Positions 47,615 through 61,150 of a stretch of 64,000 nucleotides of DNA are shown here, in pieces. The notes under the pieces are model-generated. The model saw only the letters and a list, made by a program, of their open reading frames with translations, was not told where the DNA came from and did no database searches. Positions within the stretch are counted from its first letter, which is position 1. Each line of letters opens with the position of its first letter. A program made the position numbers and the translations under genes. Source of the stretch: Ziziphus jujuba (lineage: Eukaryota > Streptophyta > Magnoliopsida > Rosales > Rhamnaceae); NCBI RefSeq assembly GCF_031755915.1, contig NC_083383.1:4096001-4160000 (forward strand), given 5' to 3'.

Positions 47615-47860
47615 GCATTGAACACATCTTTGAGGCTTTGAATTAATTGATAGCCTGAACCAACCGCCACTTTGCCTTCTTTCTTAATGAGGGTGTATAC
47701 GCATTGAACATATCTTTGAGATTTTGAATTAATTGATGGCCTGAACCACCCGCCACCTTGCCTTCTTTATTAATGAGGGTGTGTATATTTTGAGGCTTTG
47801 AATCAATTGATAGCCTGAACCAACCGCCACGTTGCCTTCTTTCTTAATGAGGGTGTACAT
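47615..47860. repeat. three-copy tandem repeat, 86-bp unit
   Basis: Units start at 47615 and 47701 (gcattgaacayatctttgag), and a shortened third begins at about 47787. Each contains gcctgaaccamccgccac, ttgccttctttmttaatga and gggtgt. The third unit lost about 12 bp at its start. Units are roughly 90 percent alike. It is non-coding and lies between BCAT copies A and B. Confidence 0.9.
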
Positions 47861-48104
47861 ATATATATATATATATATTTGCCAAAAAAAAAAAAGTTAT
47901 TTGTCACCCCATTTAGTGAAGTGTGAGTAATCCACTATTATTTTATTTTATTTTATTTTTTGTTGATCAAGAACATGAAGGAATATTTTCAAAAGAATTA
48001 TATAGTTACAGTTAAATATTAAAATTGGTGTTGGAACGAAGTAGTTTTTATTTTAACTAAACTTAAGCAGACGCATTATATTTGTTTAGCATGTGCAGTA
48101 CACA

Positions 48105-49010
48105 GGGGCGAAGCCAGAATTTTTAATTTGAGGGGGCAAAATTGTTAATTGTTTTATTCATATATATATATATATATACATATTATTTTTGAAAGAGTAT
48201 TACAAATACTATTAATATTTCATCTGAAACAACATGTATAATTTCTAAAAAAACATTCACATAAGTTCAATGTATTTACATTTAGGTCTTCATGGTTTGT
48301 TCTCACTAAACCTTTAAACTCACTTGATGATCTTTTCAGTTTTTAAGCGCCCATTACTAATAAATAGTGGACACACTAACTTAGCTGAATCAATCATAAT
48401 TCATTTGAATTAGTCTTAGCTGTAACAATGAAGCAAAGCAAAGTTTTAAATCTAAATTCATTTTTCATAAAATGGGTGATTTAGAAAAGCATGATCAACC
48501 ACATTTTACATCTTATGTTTATATATTTTAAAAATGCATAAAAAAAATTCCAGAAATGTTTTGTATCATTTACCTTATTTATTTTGGAGGTGTTTATTAT
48601 TTATTTATTTTTTGTTCAATTGTCTTTTTTGTAAATTGTAATGAATAAATAAATAAGGGAAGTAACAAAAATAATATTCCTTTAAATCAAATCAAATTTG
48701 TTTCTAATTATGATTGAGTGAAACTTGATATAAAAATAAAAATTGAAGAAGATGGAAGGGTTTGAGTGAGAAACTGGGTAAGTGAAAAGAGTGTATGGGA
48801 ATTGGAAAAAGCAGAAATTCAGTAGTATTTTTAACAAAATAAGAGAAGAAATCGGACAAGTGGGAGTAAAAATTGAATATGAAAACTTTTGCACCAAAGT
48901 TACTATTTTAGCCTTACTTGTTTCCAATAACAATGTTTACATATGGGGGCAAATTGAATATGAAAAGTTTTGTACCAAAGTTTGTCTTCATTTGACAAAC
49001 TGATGGAATG
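48105..49010. mobile_element. possible transposon remnant with ggggcgaagccagaa motif
   Basis: It begins cacaggggcgaagccagaattttt and gagggggcaaaattg, words that recur in many plant repetitive elements. Near the end two related segments, gaatatgaaaacttttgcaccaaagt (48868-48893) and gaatatgaaaagttttgtaccaaagt (about 48955-48981), occur 87 bp apart. No protein or terminal repeats were identified. Confidence 0.3.
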
Positions 49011-49166
49011 GTGTATATTTATGTTTTAAGTGTGTATAACCAAGTAATTTTGTAACAAATTTTTTTTATGTGGGGCACGAGGACAGTTCAGTCTTTGTGG
49101 CAGTGAAGATAGGAAAGATAATCTCTCAGTAAAGAGTTTTGGTTGATTAAGTAAGTTTTAACGAGC

Positions 49167-52100
49167 TCAATCAATCTCAATAATCCAGGCATTCTTATCC
49201 TCAATGATGCCTCTTTGCATCCCAAGCAGGGTTGTGTAGAGTTCTGTGCACACAGCCTGCGCACATGTTCTGAATTCAACTCTGCATATACACAATTATA
49301 TGAGCTAATAATTCTCACAAATTTGCTTGATTCGTAATTACGTTTACTATCTTTCCTTAACTCTCAAATTTTTTGAGTTATAATCCTAATTAAGCATGCT
49401 GAACGGCAGCATAAATTACCTTTTCGTTGTGGTATGTAATGCTGCCTACACATCAACACCTACAGCAGGTCCTGTGCAAAATACTTCATACGTATCCATC
49501 AATTCATCCAACGTTATATGACGTTCCTGAACCTGGATTTAACACACCAATCCCACCATTAGAGCTAGCAAAATTAAAACATTGCATAGTATGCGAAGTT
49601 GAAGAAGTGGGGAATCAACAAAGCAACAAGATTATCTGACATACTAACACTCACCCGGTACCCATGGCGATGAGCAATCTCAACGATGCTTCTTCGAGAC
49701 ACCTTAAAGTATGGTCCCATTTTGTGCCCTACATAAAAAATAAAAATGGAACGAAACTATAAGTCATTTTATTCCTTAGTTGGAAAAACTTGGTAGTCTT
49801 CAAATTCAATTTCACTTAATTTTGTCTACTTTTCACTTTAAGGCAATTCAAAGGAGGCTGTAATTCAAAAGATACCTTTACAGTGAAAATATTACAAGCA
49901 GAGAACCTTCTTTGTGTATCTCTTATTCACCAAGTCCAGGTACAGGACATCTGAAAATCCTCTGTTTTTTGCTCTGTTTTGGGTTTTCATCGCCCTCACA
50001 CCAAAGGCAAGTAAATTTCAATATATGAGGCCGACACTTAATCTCACGCTCCATATCCATTTTTTCTAATACTATCCGAATGGTTCACCTACAGGTGCAA
50101 AATTCGAAATCATTTTGACAACGCCAGTTCCACCATGAGAGGCACGATCAAACTCAAACTCAACGTACAAGTTCAAAGGCGCAAAACCCTCCTGTTTACA
50201 TTACACATCCAGAAGGCATAAAAACCCACCTTTCAATTTAAATATTTTAAATGGACTAGATCAAATAAACCACATTTGAGAAAGTCCCCTACCTTGATAG
50301 TTGCAGAAAGGGGAAGCATATATAATAGTATTGGACCACTCAAGAGGCCTAATGTAGAGAGACCCTTGTTCAGGCGGAGTAACAGTTTATAATTATTCAT
50401 GCCAAAAAAGTGTCATTAAGAGAATTATTTAAATTTTCAGATTTTTCAAATGCAATGCACAGCAGCATTTTGTTCATACTATATTATTACCCAACGCTTA
50501 TTAGCTAGGACAGTTGGATTCAGGGCGTGGACAAGTTGATCAATGAAGGGACAGGGCATGCACATCCTATCAGCACCAATCTTCATGCTCATCGCATTCT
50601 GGTCCGGACGTGATACAAGAAGCCGGCCATCTTCTTTCCTATATGCTTTTGTACCTTCTGACAATCCCTGCAGTTATTTGATTTCCGATTTTCCATCCAG
50701 TCATATATTTAAGGTTGCTCAAATATATTTTAGAAGTTTGGATCTTTTATCGGGGCATTTCAAGAATGAAGGGGAAAAAAAATCAACCGCAACCTTACGT
50801 GACCATATATTCAGGACGCCTGAATGCATGAGGGCTTAACTCAATGTTTCCATAGGGATTTAGTTGTCCCTGTTCGAAATTCCCTTCTTTGGGACATTTC
50901 ATTGTGTACATGTAATAGTAATCAGTTGGCATTGCATTGAATCCAAGATTATTCCAGTCCACATCAGCGCATTCAGCGTTACTGAAATATTATTAAAATT
51001 TTCAAGAAACCAAAAATAAAACAATGGAGAAAAATTAAAATGATTTACATCCCGTTCTATTACCACCAAGAACATTAGAAAATGGAAGACGCATAGCGTA
51101 CTGCTAAAAAAGAGTGGTCTATGACTCTATGCGGGCAAAAGAACGAAAAGCAAAAAGGTCTAAGACCGTGCGTCATGGTAACAGATGGACCACACTATTT
51201 TTTTTTTTTGGTTAAATCAGATAGACCACGATATAAGACGTAATAATGGTTTGTTGGCATTTTTACATGCAAATATTACCTCCAATTTTATAAGCATCAT
51301 AATTAAAAATAGAATAAATTTCATTTTCACTTAGATTTTATGATTTCTTTTTTTTTTTTTAAAAGAATATTTCATTTATATGCCCGATGTTAGGATAAAT
51401 ACAAAAACATTTTTCAAGTGCATAATAAATCATTCAGACCTCTTCTGACAACTTTAATCAACCTTAAAACATTTGTTTAAATTAATTTAATTTTAGATGT
51501 TCTATTCTTCTTTTTTAAGCAATTTTTTTTTTCAGTTTTGTAAAAAATCAATTTAAAGGTTTGAAAATTGTATTGATCTATATTTTTAACTAATTTTGTT
51601 TCAATTATGTGATAGTTTTTCATTTAAAAAGATATATATTATGAATTTAATGTAAGCTTTTTTAGCTAAATGATAATTTATCAAATATATTTAACCAAAT
51701 ATATTACAGTGTAATTTAATTTGTCAAATACATTTAATTAAATGTATTTGTCAAATATATAAATTATTTAGAAAAAGCTTTTGTAATTAAAAATATTATG
51801 TAGTTTTTTTTAAGGAAAAAGGAAAAATTAAGACATGGTTTAAATCAAATTTAATTAAAAATATGGGAAAAAAAAACTTTGAAGCCTTCAAATTAATCAT
51901 TGCAAAAAAAAAAAAAAAAGAATAAAGCTTTCAGAGGAAGTAATTTAAATTACCTTAAGTGGGTGTAAATAATTTATTTAAACATAAAAAATATTTTTGT
52001 ATTTATCCCAAATTTCAAAAGGTATAAAATAAATATTCTCTTTAAAAAACCGTCGTTAACTTCGATTTAATTTTCTATATTAATCTATATAGATGTTATT

Positions 52101-52480
52101 TAACAATTTTATAGCTAATTTTAACAATTAAAATAAATAAAAAAGTAAAAAATTATATGGTGTGATTGAATAATATTATAAAAATATAATTTTAATCTTT
52201 AATTATTAAAATTAACTAATACAAATTTAATAAATTAATTTTTTTGATAATTTTAAAAATTAAAGGTATATAAGTAATAATTTTTTTAAATATATAAATT
52301 TAAATAAAAATATAATAAAATTAAAAAAAATGTAAATGAAATCTTTTCTTAAAAATAATAATGAGAATGGTAATTACCTACAGCGACATCCAGCCACATC
52401 CACATGCAAATGTGTACAAAAGTCAAAACATTTGTATCTGTTTTTCGTACAAAATTCACGTGGCACATACTAGAAAACAA
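49167..52480 (-). pseudogene. BCAT copy B, pseudogene
   Basis: Most exons of copies A and C can be traced. The last exon (49281-49167) and exon 4 (50667-50491, [20 protein letters not shown], intact frame) are well kept. Exon 3 (about 50990-50808) and exon 6 ([18 protein letters not shown].. with the PLP lysine in VVKMISN) are diverged. Damage: exon 9 (49532-49420) has a 1-bp loss giving GVDV-stop; exon 8 (49728-49655) is 74 instead of 96 bp; the acceptor before exon 7 is GG where copies A and C have AG; and exon 5 (about 50382-50292) has lost roughly 40 bp. Exon 2 survives only as a blurred match near 52380-52420, and no exon 1 was found. Its 3' flank (48980-49165) is homologous to that of copy C, so B and C arose from one another or a common unit. 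Confidence 0.9.
51182..51229 (-). mobile_element. poly-T/GGTTAAAT micro-insertion with 12-bp flanking repeat
   Basis: cagatggaccac (51182-51193) and cagatagaccac (51218-51229) match at 11 of 12 positions around T(11)GGTTAAAT. Confidence 0.6.
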
Positions 52481-53471
52481 AAGAGTTTAAATAATTACCT
52501 TAATGAGTGACCTCGATACAATGTAGCCAGCGATGGTGAGGCTTGGCACTTCCATTTATAAAATTAGTTTCCATCGTGATGTCTATTATTTCTTGTAAAC
52601 AAAATATTATAAAAATATAATATATGTGTATATACATGAGGATGTACAAGTCGTAAATAAAATCTATAAAATATTAATAAAATAAAATTAAAAATATAAA
52701 CTTATCCTTTCAAATGTAAACGGCCAAATATAACCCTAGAGACACGGTTTCCACTTTAAAAATTGTTGTTTTTTAAAGCATGTATCATAATCCATACATG
52801 GAGAATAATTTCCTTTTCTAAAGAGTATCTTTTAATGAAAGAAAACAAAGACATTTTTTTTTTTTTTTTTCAGTGAGATGCTGCTAATGGGAAAAAATTT
52901 ACCATACAACTATAAATAGATTTTATACAAGAAACAATAAAACTATAAATATATTTACCTTGCAAATAGATTCATTGGTAAGGAATTTAGAAGGTAAATC
53001 AAGTCGCACAACTATAAATATAGATATTGGCAAATTATTTTTGTTGATGCAGATGGAGTTTACCACTCAGCAATGTAAGTTCTCTTTTTTTCCAAACTTT
53101 TCTTTCATTTAAAAAAAAAAAAAAAGGGTTTAATTTTCAGCTATGCAATAAAATATAATTGCTTGGTTGGTCACACGAAATTTTTACTTTTACCAATCAA
53201 TCATGCTTGCTTAGTTATTGCTATTGCTTAAAAAATAAATAAATAAATAAAAACAAAAAAAGAAAAAAAAAATGGGTGCTTTGGAGGTCATGATCCACTA
53301 ACAAACAAAAACTGGGAAAAAAATAAAATTATTTTTTTGTCCCCCATTCTGAAAGAAAAATACTAGTTAAAGAAAAGAAAAAGGAAAAAAAGACAACACA
53401 ACAATTATTAAGAGAAAAGAAAAAATTAGAGGAAACGACGATGTCATGGATGAGGTGGATTGCAGTTGTTT

Positions 53472-53503
<32 letters not shown>

Positions 53504-53754
53504 TTTTTTTTAAACTAACTGTAAGCATACGCAACAATTTTATCTTTTTCGCATGCGCAGTGCTTGTCTTCATTTGACAAATTGATGGAATATTATCTAC
53601 TTGTGGGGAGCATATAGAGAAGAGAGAGAGTAATTAGAGATTTTTTTTTTTTTTTTTTTTTTTAATGTGGGGTAAAAGTACAAGGACAGTTCATCCTCTA
53701 TGGCAGTGGAAGATAAGATGGATAAGGCACACCCAAAAAGTAAAATGCCAGAAA

Positions 53755-53822
53755 ATGATTGGAGGATTATTATTATTATTATTATTAACTTTTTTTTTTG
53801 GGGTACATGATTGGAAGATTAT
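53755..53822 (-). mobile_element. poly-T/GGGGTAC micro-insertion with 16-bp flanking repeat
   Basis: atgattggaggattat (53755-53770) and atgattggaagattat (53807-53822) match at 15 of 16 positions. They flank a (tat)n stretch plus T(10)GGGGTAC, just downstream of BCAT copy C. Confidence 0.65.
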
Positions 53823-53883
53823 TTGTATGCACGATACAACTCTCAGGAAAATGGTTTTGGCTGATTAAGTAGGGATAACGAGC

Positions 53884-56800
53884 TCAGTCAATATCAACAT
53901 TCCAGCCATTCTTATCCTCCAGGATACCCCTTTGAATCCCAACCAAGGTTGTGTTGAGTTCTGCGCACACCGCCTGAGCACCTGTTCTGAATTCAACTCT
54001 GCATATATATGCACAATTATATATATGAGCTAATAATTATCACATGTTTGCTTGCTTAGTAATTACATTCAGTTATTATTCTAAATTCCTTGGATCTCAA
54101 ATAATTAAGCACGCGCCAACATAAATTACCTTTTGTTGCGGTATGTAATGCTGCCTACAGAAGCAACACCAACAGCAGTTCCAGTGCAAAATACTTCATC
54201 GGCATCCATCAATTCATCCACTGGAATGCTACGTTCCTCAACCTGGATTCAACACCCCAATCCAGCGATTAGAGCTAGCAAAATTAAAACATTGCATGGT
54301 ATGTGAAGTTGAAGAAGTGGTGAATCTACAAAACAACAGGATTATGTCACATGCTAACACTCACGTGGTAACCATGGTCCTGAGCAATCTCAATGATGCA
54401 TCTTCGCGTAACTCCTGCTAGTATGGTCCCATTTATGGCAGGCGTTGCAATCATATTGCCCTACCAAAAAAAGAAAAACAAAAAATGGAACAAAAAAATG
54501 AAAAGCGTTTTCTCTTAAAATTCAAGTACACTTAAATTTTGTTTACTTTTCACTGTACGGCAATTGAAAAGGAGGTTCTAGTTCAAAAGATACCTTTACA
54601 ATGAAAATATTACAAGCAGCTACCTCCTCTATATATCTCTTATTCTGGGAGTCCAGGTACAAGACATCTGAAAATCCTCTGTTCTTTGCTCTGCTTTGGG
54701 CTTTCATCACCTTCACACCAAAGCAAGTAAAGTAAAGATACAACGCCTTTGCCTACTCTTAAATCCAAGTTACATAACCAGCAGCTTTCTGGTAATTTAT
54801 TAGCAAAGTCCATTGCTTCAATAAAAATTGCAATGTAAGAGAATGGTCAACCTACAGTGGCATAATTGGAAATCGTTTTGACACTTCCAGTCCCACGAGG
54901 AGATGCACGATCAAACTCATCCTCAACATACAAATTCAATGGCGCATAACCATCCTGTATACACATACAAAACATTAACCTCCTTTCACATATATGTATA
55001 TATATATATATATAGAAAGAGAGAGAGAGAGAGAGAGAGAAATTAAGGTAGTGGTCAAGCTTAAAGCTATACAACTGAGAAAAAAAAAAGTATCCCTACC
55101 TTGAAATAGTTACTCACAGGGGAAGCCAATACTATGAATGTAAATTCCTGAGCTGGAGCTACACCTAGTACAGGACCGCTTCCCATTAGCAGAGGCCTAA
55201 GGTAAAGAGACCCTTTTCCAGGCGGAGGAACCTGTTTAATTACAATCATGACAAAAAAAGAAAGTCATAAGAGAATTATACAAATTTTCAGATTTTTCAA
55301 TGCTATGCCCACATTTTGTTCATAAATATAAATTACCCAACGCTTATTAGCCAGGACAGTTTGCTTCACAGCATGGACGAATTGATCAACGGAGGGAGAG
55401 GGCATGCACATCCTTTCAGCACCCATCTTCATCCGAATCGCATTCTGGTCTGGACGGAACAGAAGAAGCCGCCCATCTTCTTTCCTATATGCTTTTATGC
55501 CTTCCAACAATCCCTGCAATCATTTTATTTTCCAACCAAAGTCATATTCATATATAAGCTTCTTTAAATTATATTTTTATTAAAATTAGAATCTATAATT
55601 CTAATTTCTAAATCAATATCAACAGCAATCTTACCTGACCATAATTCAGTACCCCTGCATAAGGGCTTAACTCAATGTTTCCATAGGGATTTAGTTGTCC
55701 CTCTTCGAAATTCCCTTCTTTGGCACATTTCATTATGTACATGTAGTCAGTTGGCCTTGGATTGAATCCGAGATTTTCCCAGTCCACATCAGCAGCGCAT
55801 TCAGCATCACTGAAAATATGACTAATTTCCATTTAAAACTTTCAGGAAACAAAATGAAGTCGAGAAAAATTATCACGATTTTTTAATATCGCGTTCAATA
55901 ACTACCAGAAAAAAAAAAAATGATAATTTGAAGATGAAAGGCATATAACGAGGCAAATACAGAATACTACTGACAGGTATAATCTATGACACTATGTTTG
56001 ACCAAAGAAAAGAATAATTAAAAAAAAAAAAGAAAAAAAAAACAAAAAGTCTTTATATATATATCGTAATCGTAGTGTATGCTAATAGATAGACCACTTT
56101 TTTTCTTTTTCATTTTTTATTAGAAAAAGGGGTTTGGACATTCATGTCCTTGTAGTTTCAATCATATTAGCATCATTGCTTGTTATATTTCACACTGCAG
56201 CTTTTTAATGGTTAATGTTAATATACACTGAATGCAGAAGATTTCCTTTTCCGGAAGAGCTGGTTAACAGGATAGACTGCACAATTTACAAACTTCAGAG
56301 AAAGACCGGTGGTGCTAATTAGTAAATACAAAAATTCTGAAACTACAGGAGGTATTAATGAAAAAAAGGGTCGGGTATTTTTTATTTATTTTTTTATTTT
56401 TTTTCAAAAACGAAGTAATAATGGATTGTTGCCACTTTACCTAGCCAATGACTGAGAAGATACTGCCTGAGCTGCTGCTACGCTGTTATAGCCACGTCGA
56501 ACCTGCAAATGTGCGCCAAAAAAATTGAAAATAATTATATCTGTTTTCTTGCAAAATTCACAGGCACACATAACGAGAAAAAGAGTTAAAATAAGTTTCT
56601 GAGTGACCTTTAGTGTTTTTTTTTTTTTTTTTTTTTTTTGGGGTTACAGCTTATGTAGTTAACAACAGCGATTTTAGCACTTTCCACTTATTAAGTGATT
56701 TGTATTGTTATTTAAAATAAATAAATAAATAAAACCTTAAAGAATTAGGTTTCTAAACGGAAACATTATGAAGAGCAAAACTGAAAGCGTTTCGGAAGAA

Positions 56801-57200
56801 ACTATTAATGATCATAATTCATGAGTATGTGAGATGTGGGAAAAACATGAACCACATTCCTCTCGCTCATCGATGGAGATTCAAGAGACTGACTATGTCA
56901 ATTGTGAAGAACTAGTATTGGAAGCTCACAAACGAAATGAATAACTCTGGAGGGTGATTAAGATGCTGTCATGAATTTGGTGATCAATTTAAACAAGGAG
57001 CTACCAACAGAAACAGCAACGACAGAGGGTTGAAGAAAACACAACATGTATGATGCTTACGCACAAATCGATGCCCAAATTCGACATTAGAAAGAGAAAA
57101 CAACAATAACAAAGAAAGAACCAACCACCTTGAATAAGGAAGAACCAACTCTTACAGATTCAACCAAATTGCGTAAGCATAGCCTCCTCCCATTAAGCAT
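53884..57200 (-). CDS. BCAT: branched-chain amino-acid aminotransferase, copy C, 10 exons, 385 aa
   Basis: Exons (minus) are 57200-57129, 56502-56441, 55809-55635, 55513-55337, 55231-55100, 54954-54856, 54710-54594, 54460-54365, 54242-54130 and 53998-53884, 386 codons with the stop, all GT..AG. Exon sizes equal those of copy A from exon 4 to exon 10. The N-terminus [20 protein letters not shown] followed by [14 protein letters not shown] looks like a mitochondrial presequence with an R-G-Y cleavage-type motif. The core ([54 protein letters not shown]) is complete. Unusual: around the PLP lysine (about residue 232) it reads [17 protein letters not shown], where copy A has [17 protein letters not shown]. 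That is four changes in a normally constant segment, in an otherwise intact frame. It is expected to work on Leu/Ile/Val, possibly with altered kinetics. Confidence 0.94.
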
Positions 57201-57328
57201 GGTTTACTAGTCTTAATTGAAAAGAGGTGGATGAAGAACCGAGAAAAAAAGAGCAATTAGAGAGGGAACAACACCCGAGAACAAGTAAGAAATGAAAAAT
57301 GTAGGTGCCATGGAATAGCAAAATATGT

Positions 57329-57338
57329 GTATATATAG
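57329..57338 (-). promoter_or_regulatory. candidate TATA box of BCAT copy C
   Basis: CTATATATAC on the minus strand lies about 130 bp before the ATG, at a plausible distance for a leader of about 100 bp. Confidence 0.45.
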
Positions 57339-60300
57339 AGAAGCAAGGGAAGCGAACCAATCATCAACTACGACAAACTAAGTTAGAAATTTTCCTATTC
57401 TCTGTATTTTTTTACCTCATTTATTAGTTTTTTAATTGTTATAAAAAATTTATAAATATATTTAAAATTTAAATGAGTCCATTTGACTTGAACATTTTAT
57501 CAAACTCATATAGTTTATCAACATATCATTAAATGTTAACCAATTATCAATAATAAAAATACTTATATGAAAATTATCATAACATGGTAATAAGAAAATG
57601 ACTAAATCTTCATTGCTATCCTTCCTTAAGCGATTGAAATCTCTAACGCTTCCATACCACATGTGGAACCCACATGAGACCTAATAATAGCAAAGTCTAT
57701 CATCTTCATCACTTCATTAATCCTCACAATTATTTAGGGTTTTAATTTGTATTTCTTTTTCTATGAAAGTCATTTCACTTAATTTGATAAATCCTTTCCA
57801 AAAAAAAAAGAGGACAAATTTTTATATTTTCGAAGGGTAAAATATTTATGGGACAAAGAGAGATACAAAAACATCGAATATACAAGAAGAAATATGGAGG
57901 TTATATTTTATGGAAATCAGTGTTTAATTGTAGATAATTAAAAATTGCCGTATCTAGTTTATTGAGCTTCTTTATGCTAAGAAGTGAGGAAGAACTTTTT
58001 CTTCTAACAGTGGAGGTTCATAAAAGTGAAAATGACGGAAAAAATACATAAATAAATCAATAAAAATATATGGATGAAAATGAAATTACATTACAATTAT
58101 ATAAAACGTTGATGTGGATTCTTTTGATTGACACAAATTTAATGCTACATATGGCTTTTTTCTATTTGCTGTGTGCATTAACATAGAATCCACCATGATA
58201 TGTACTTCAAATTTCTCCATTTCACTATGAGTATGTGCTGGCAGTAATCAACTGTAAGACGAAATTTTCATTTTGGTAATAATCAGTTGTAAAATCTAGC
58301 CATCGGTTCCACATGTCAAATAATTCATAGTTACCGTTGAGGCTCCTTGTCCCCTTCTGGCTTCCTAAACTCGATACATTATGGCCCTGCTTGGCACGTG
58401 ATAAGGAACAGCAACCAGATTGGATAAATTGTCCTTCTCTTCTGTTTTGTATTTCCAATCCGCCACATTACAGTATCCTGGTCCACCAAATTTTAAGACA
58501 AGATAACAAAATCTCCCAGGATAAAGTTTGTGCATCCCTTCACCACATATTTCTCCGCCTTATGCGGATTTTTTTTTTTGTCGAATACTTTATATGGAAT
58601 TTGAAACGTGCTGAAATAAGCAATTTTTTTTGCTTATTATGGAAATTGAAAGATGGATGTCGGCATGATGAAGTAATAAAAACATAACGTCGTTTGCAGC
58701 AAAGCTTAAAAAAACTAAAATAAAAAGTAACGTCGTTTTTTTTTAAAATATATATTATATATATATATATATATATTTTTTTTTTTTCAAAAAAAAAAAA
58801 AGCAACAACAACAACAACAACAACAACAGGTGTACAGAAACGAGACCAGATACGAAACCTAATTGTCTGGAGGAAGGAGGCCAGATACACCGGTATGTAA
58901 AAGAGCATCGAGCCACGCTGGGCCACTTTTGACCTTTTTACCCCCACAGAATGAGACTTGCCAAGGAGGCCAATCGAGCCAGTGCATGAGCAATTGGTAA
59001 TTTAGTACTTCTAGGAGAAAATTAAAGACGGTGAAGCGTGCATCAAAGTCTTTGTTGTTTTTATTTTATTTTATTTTTTTCCTTTTTTTTTTTTTTTTGT
59101 CCTTATTTAGAGATGGACAGAGTTTTGTAACTCACATTGATGGGTCGTTAATTTCTTATTAGTTTAAGTTCATATAAAACAATTTAAAACAAATTATAAT
59201 CGAAATTTTAGAAAGCAGAAAGTCTAAATTATAAAATCGTTAAAATCAAATGTACTAAAATGCATTATAATTTAAATTTATTTTTTATATTGTAATAATT
59301 TCAAGCTAAGGGATAAGGACTTCTTTTTTCTCCGAACTACTTGGTAAAAAAAACAATAGGTTCGCTACATGAAATCTTCCTCTACTAATTAAACAAACAA
59401 AACAAACAAAACAAACTGTGATAATGCTTACTTGGTACAATCTAACCCGCTTAGAAATCATAATCCACTTACAATACATTGAAAATTGGAAAGAAAGAAA
59501 AATTATGAGTGTTCAAAACTTATTTACTGTAACAGTTATTTTTGTAACATTTTTGTTAACAAGTATTTCATAAAATAAATGTTGAATGTTTAGTTATATA
59601 TTATTAAAAAACATTTTTAAAGTTATTTATGATACTTTTATAGTTTAACTAATGCAATTTATACTATTTATACTATTTTACTTTCACCCCAAAGCACCTA
59701 TTTGGAAAAGCGCAATCTTAGTGCTTTTTTGGAAAGCACCTGAAATGTTTGTGGTTTTTTTTTTTTTTTTTTTGTTTTTTTTGGGGGTAAAAAATTACTT
59801 TATATTTTTTTCCAAACACATAAGCGAAGGTTTCTTTTTTTCTTTTTTTTTTTTTTCTTGACAGCAGCTATTTAGGACTACAAAAGCACTGCCAAATATG
59901 TTATTACTTTTCCTATGTTTTAAAAAAAATAAAGATATTGGTATTAATGCAGTAATGCACCATAAATTATATATATTTTGGCGCTTTGCGTTCTAATTTT
60001 TTTTTTTTTTTTTCTTTTTTTTCTGTTAACTTTTTAACAAATTTGGATCACATGACTGGCACATGGCAAAAATGAGACTGTAAATTTCAATATTATTTAA
60101 TTTAGAGTGCAAAATGCGATTTTTAAATAAACAAATTAATAAAAAAAATTTCATTAAAAAGAAAGTTATTACTCTTTGAATAATTTAGTAAAGTCTAAAA
60201 GGAATGCAAATGTAATTTTTGAAAAAATAAAAAAATAATAATATATATAAATATTATAAAGGTTAAAAAATAAATATTTATAAAAAACAGCAATCTAAGT

Positions 60301-61150
60301 ACTATAAAATATAAAAGAAAACTTTAAAATATTATTTTTATAAAATATGTTGCTTTATTTATTTTATGCATTTTTTTATATTAATATTTATTATTTTTTA
60401 ATAAATACCTTTAAGTTTTATTTATTACACATATTTTTATATTTATATTTATTATTTAGGAAAAAAGATACCAATACATATTTTTAATATAAAAATTTTA
60501 CTTTTCCCAAAAAAAAAAATTTTAATGCATGTTCAATTTTTTTTTTATTGGTCTTTGTTTATTTATTTTTAAGGATATCTATTATATGTAAAGATTTTTA
60601 TTTTTTATTTTTTATTTTTTATTTTTGAAAAATCACTTTTTATAATTTTTTTTTCAAACTTCTTTAAAATATAAGAGTATTATTTAATAATTTATTTGTA
60701 TTTAAAATTTTTTACATTCTGTGTCCTAAAATATCAAAAATTGTATGCACCTTCATTTTTTGCCCTATATGATAACAATGTGACAAATCTGTTAAAACAT
60801 TAACAAAAAAACAAAGAGTGCTGCAAAGTGTAAAGAAAAATGAAGTTCGAAATGTACAATGCTAGAAAAAAATTTCTAGGATGTGAAATGCAATAGTGTA
60901 GATAATTTAGTATGCATTGTTTTCAATATCTCAGAAAATATTAGTTAAATTTGAAAAATAAATAAACAAAAAGAAACATAATTTTTCTTACTATTACAAA
61001 AAATAAATAAAGTAAATAAGAATAATAATTTCTTACCAAAAATGGAACTTTTGTCATAATTTTATTTTATTGAAAAAAAACTTCCAACATAACTTTAATT
61101 AACAATATTAAAGCACGGTGCTATAACACTAATAATTGATTTGCTATTCC

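Noticed and set aside
47615..47860. CRISPR-like array
   Set aside because: The units are adjacent with no unique spacers and this is a plant nuclear sequence.
58540..58947. 135-codon minus-strand open frame
   Set aside because: Its translation is dominated by V, F, I/Y and K runs from (CAA)n, T-runs and (TA)n repeats; no domain and no splice partners.
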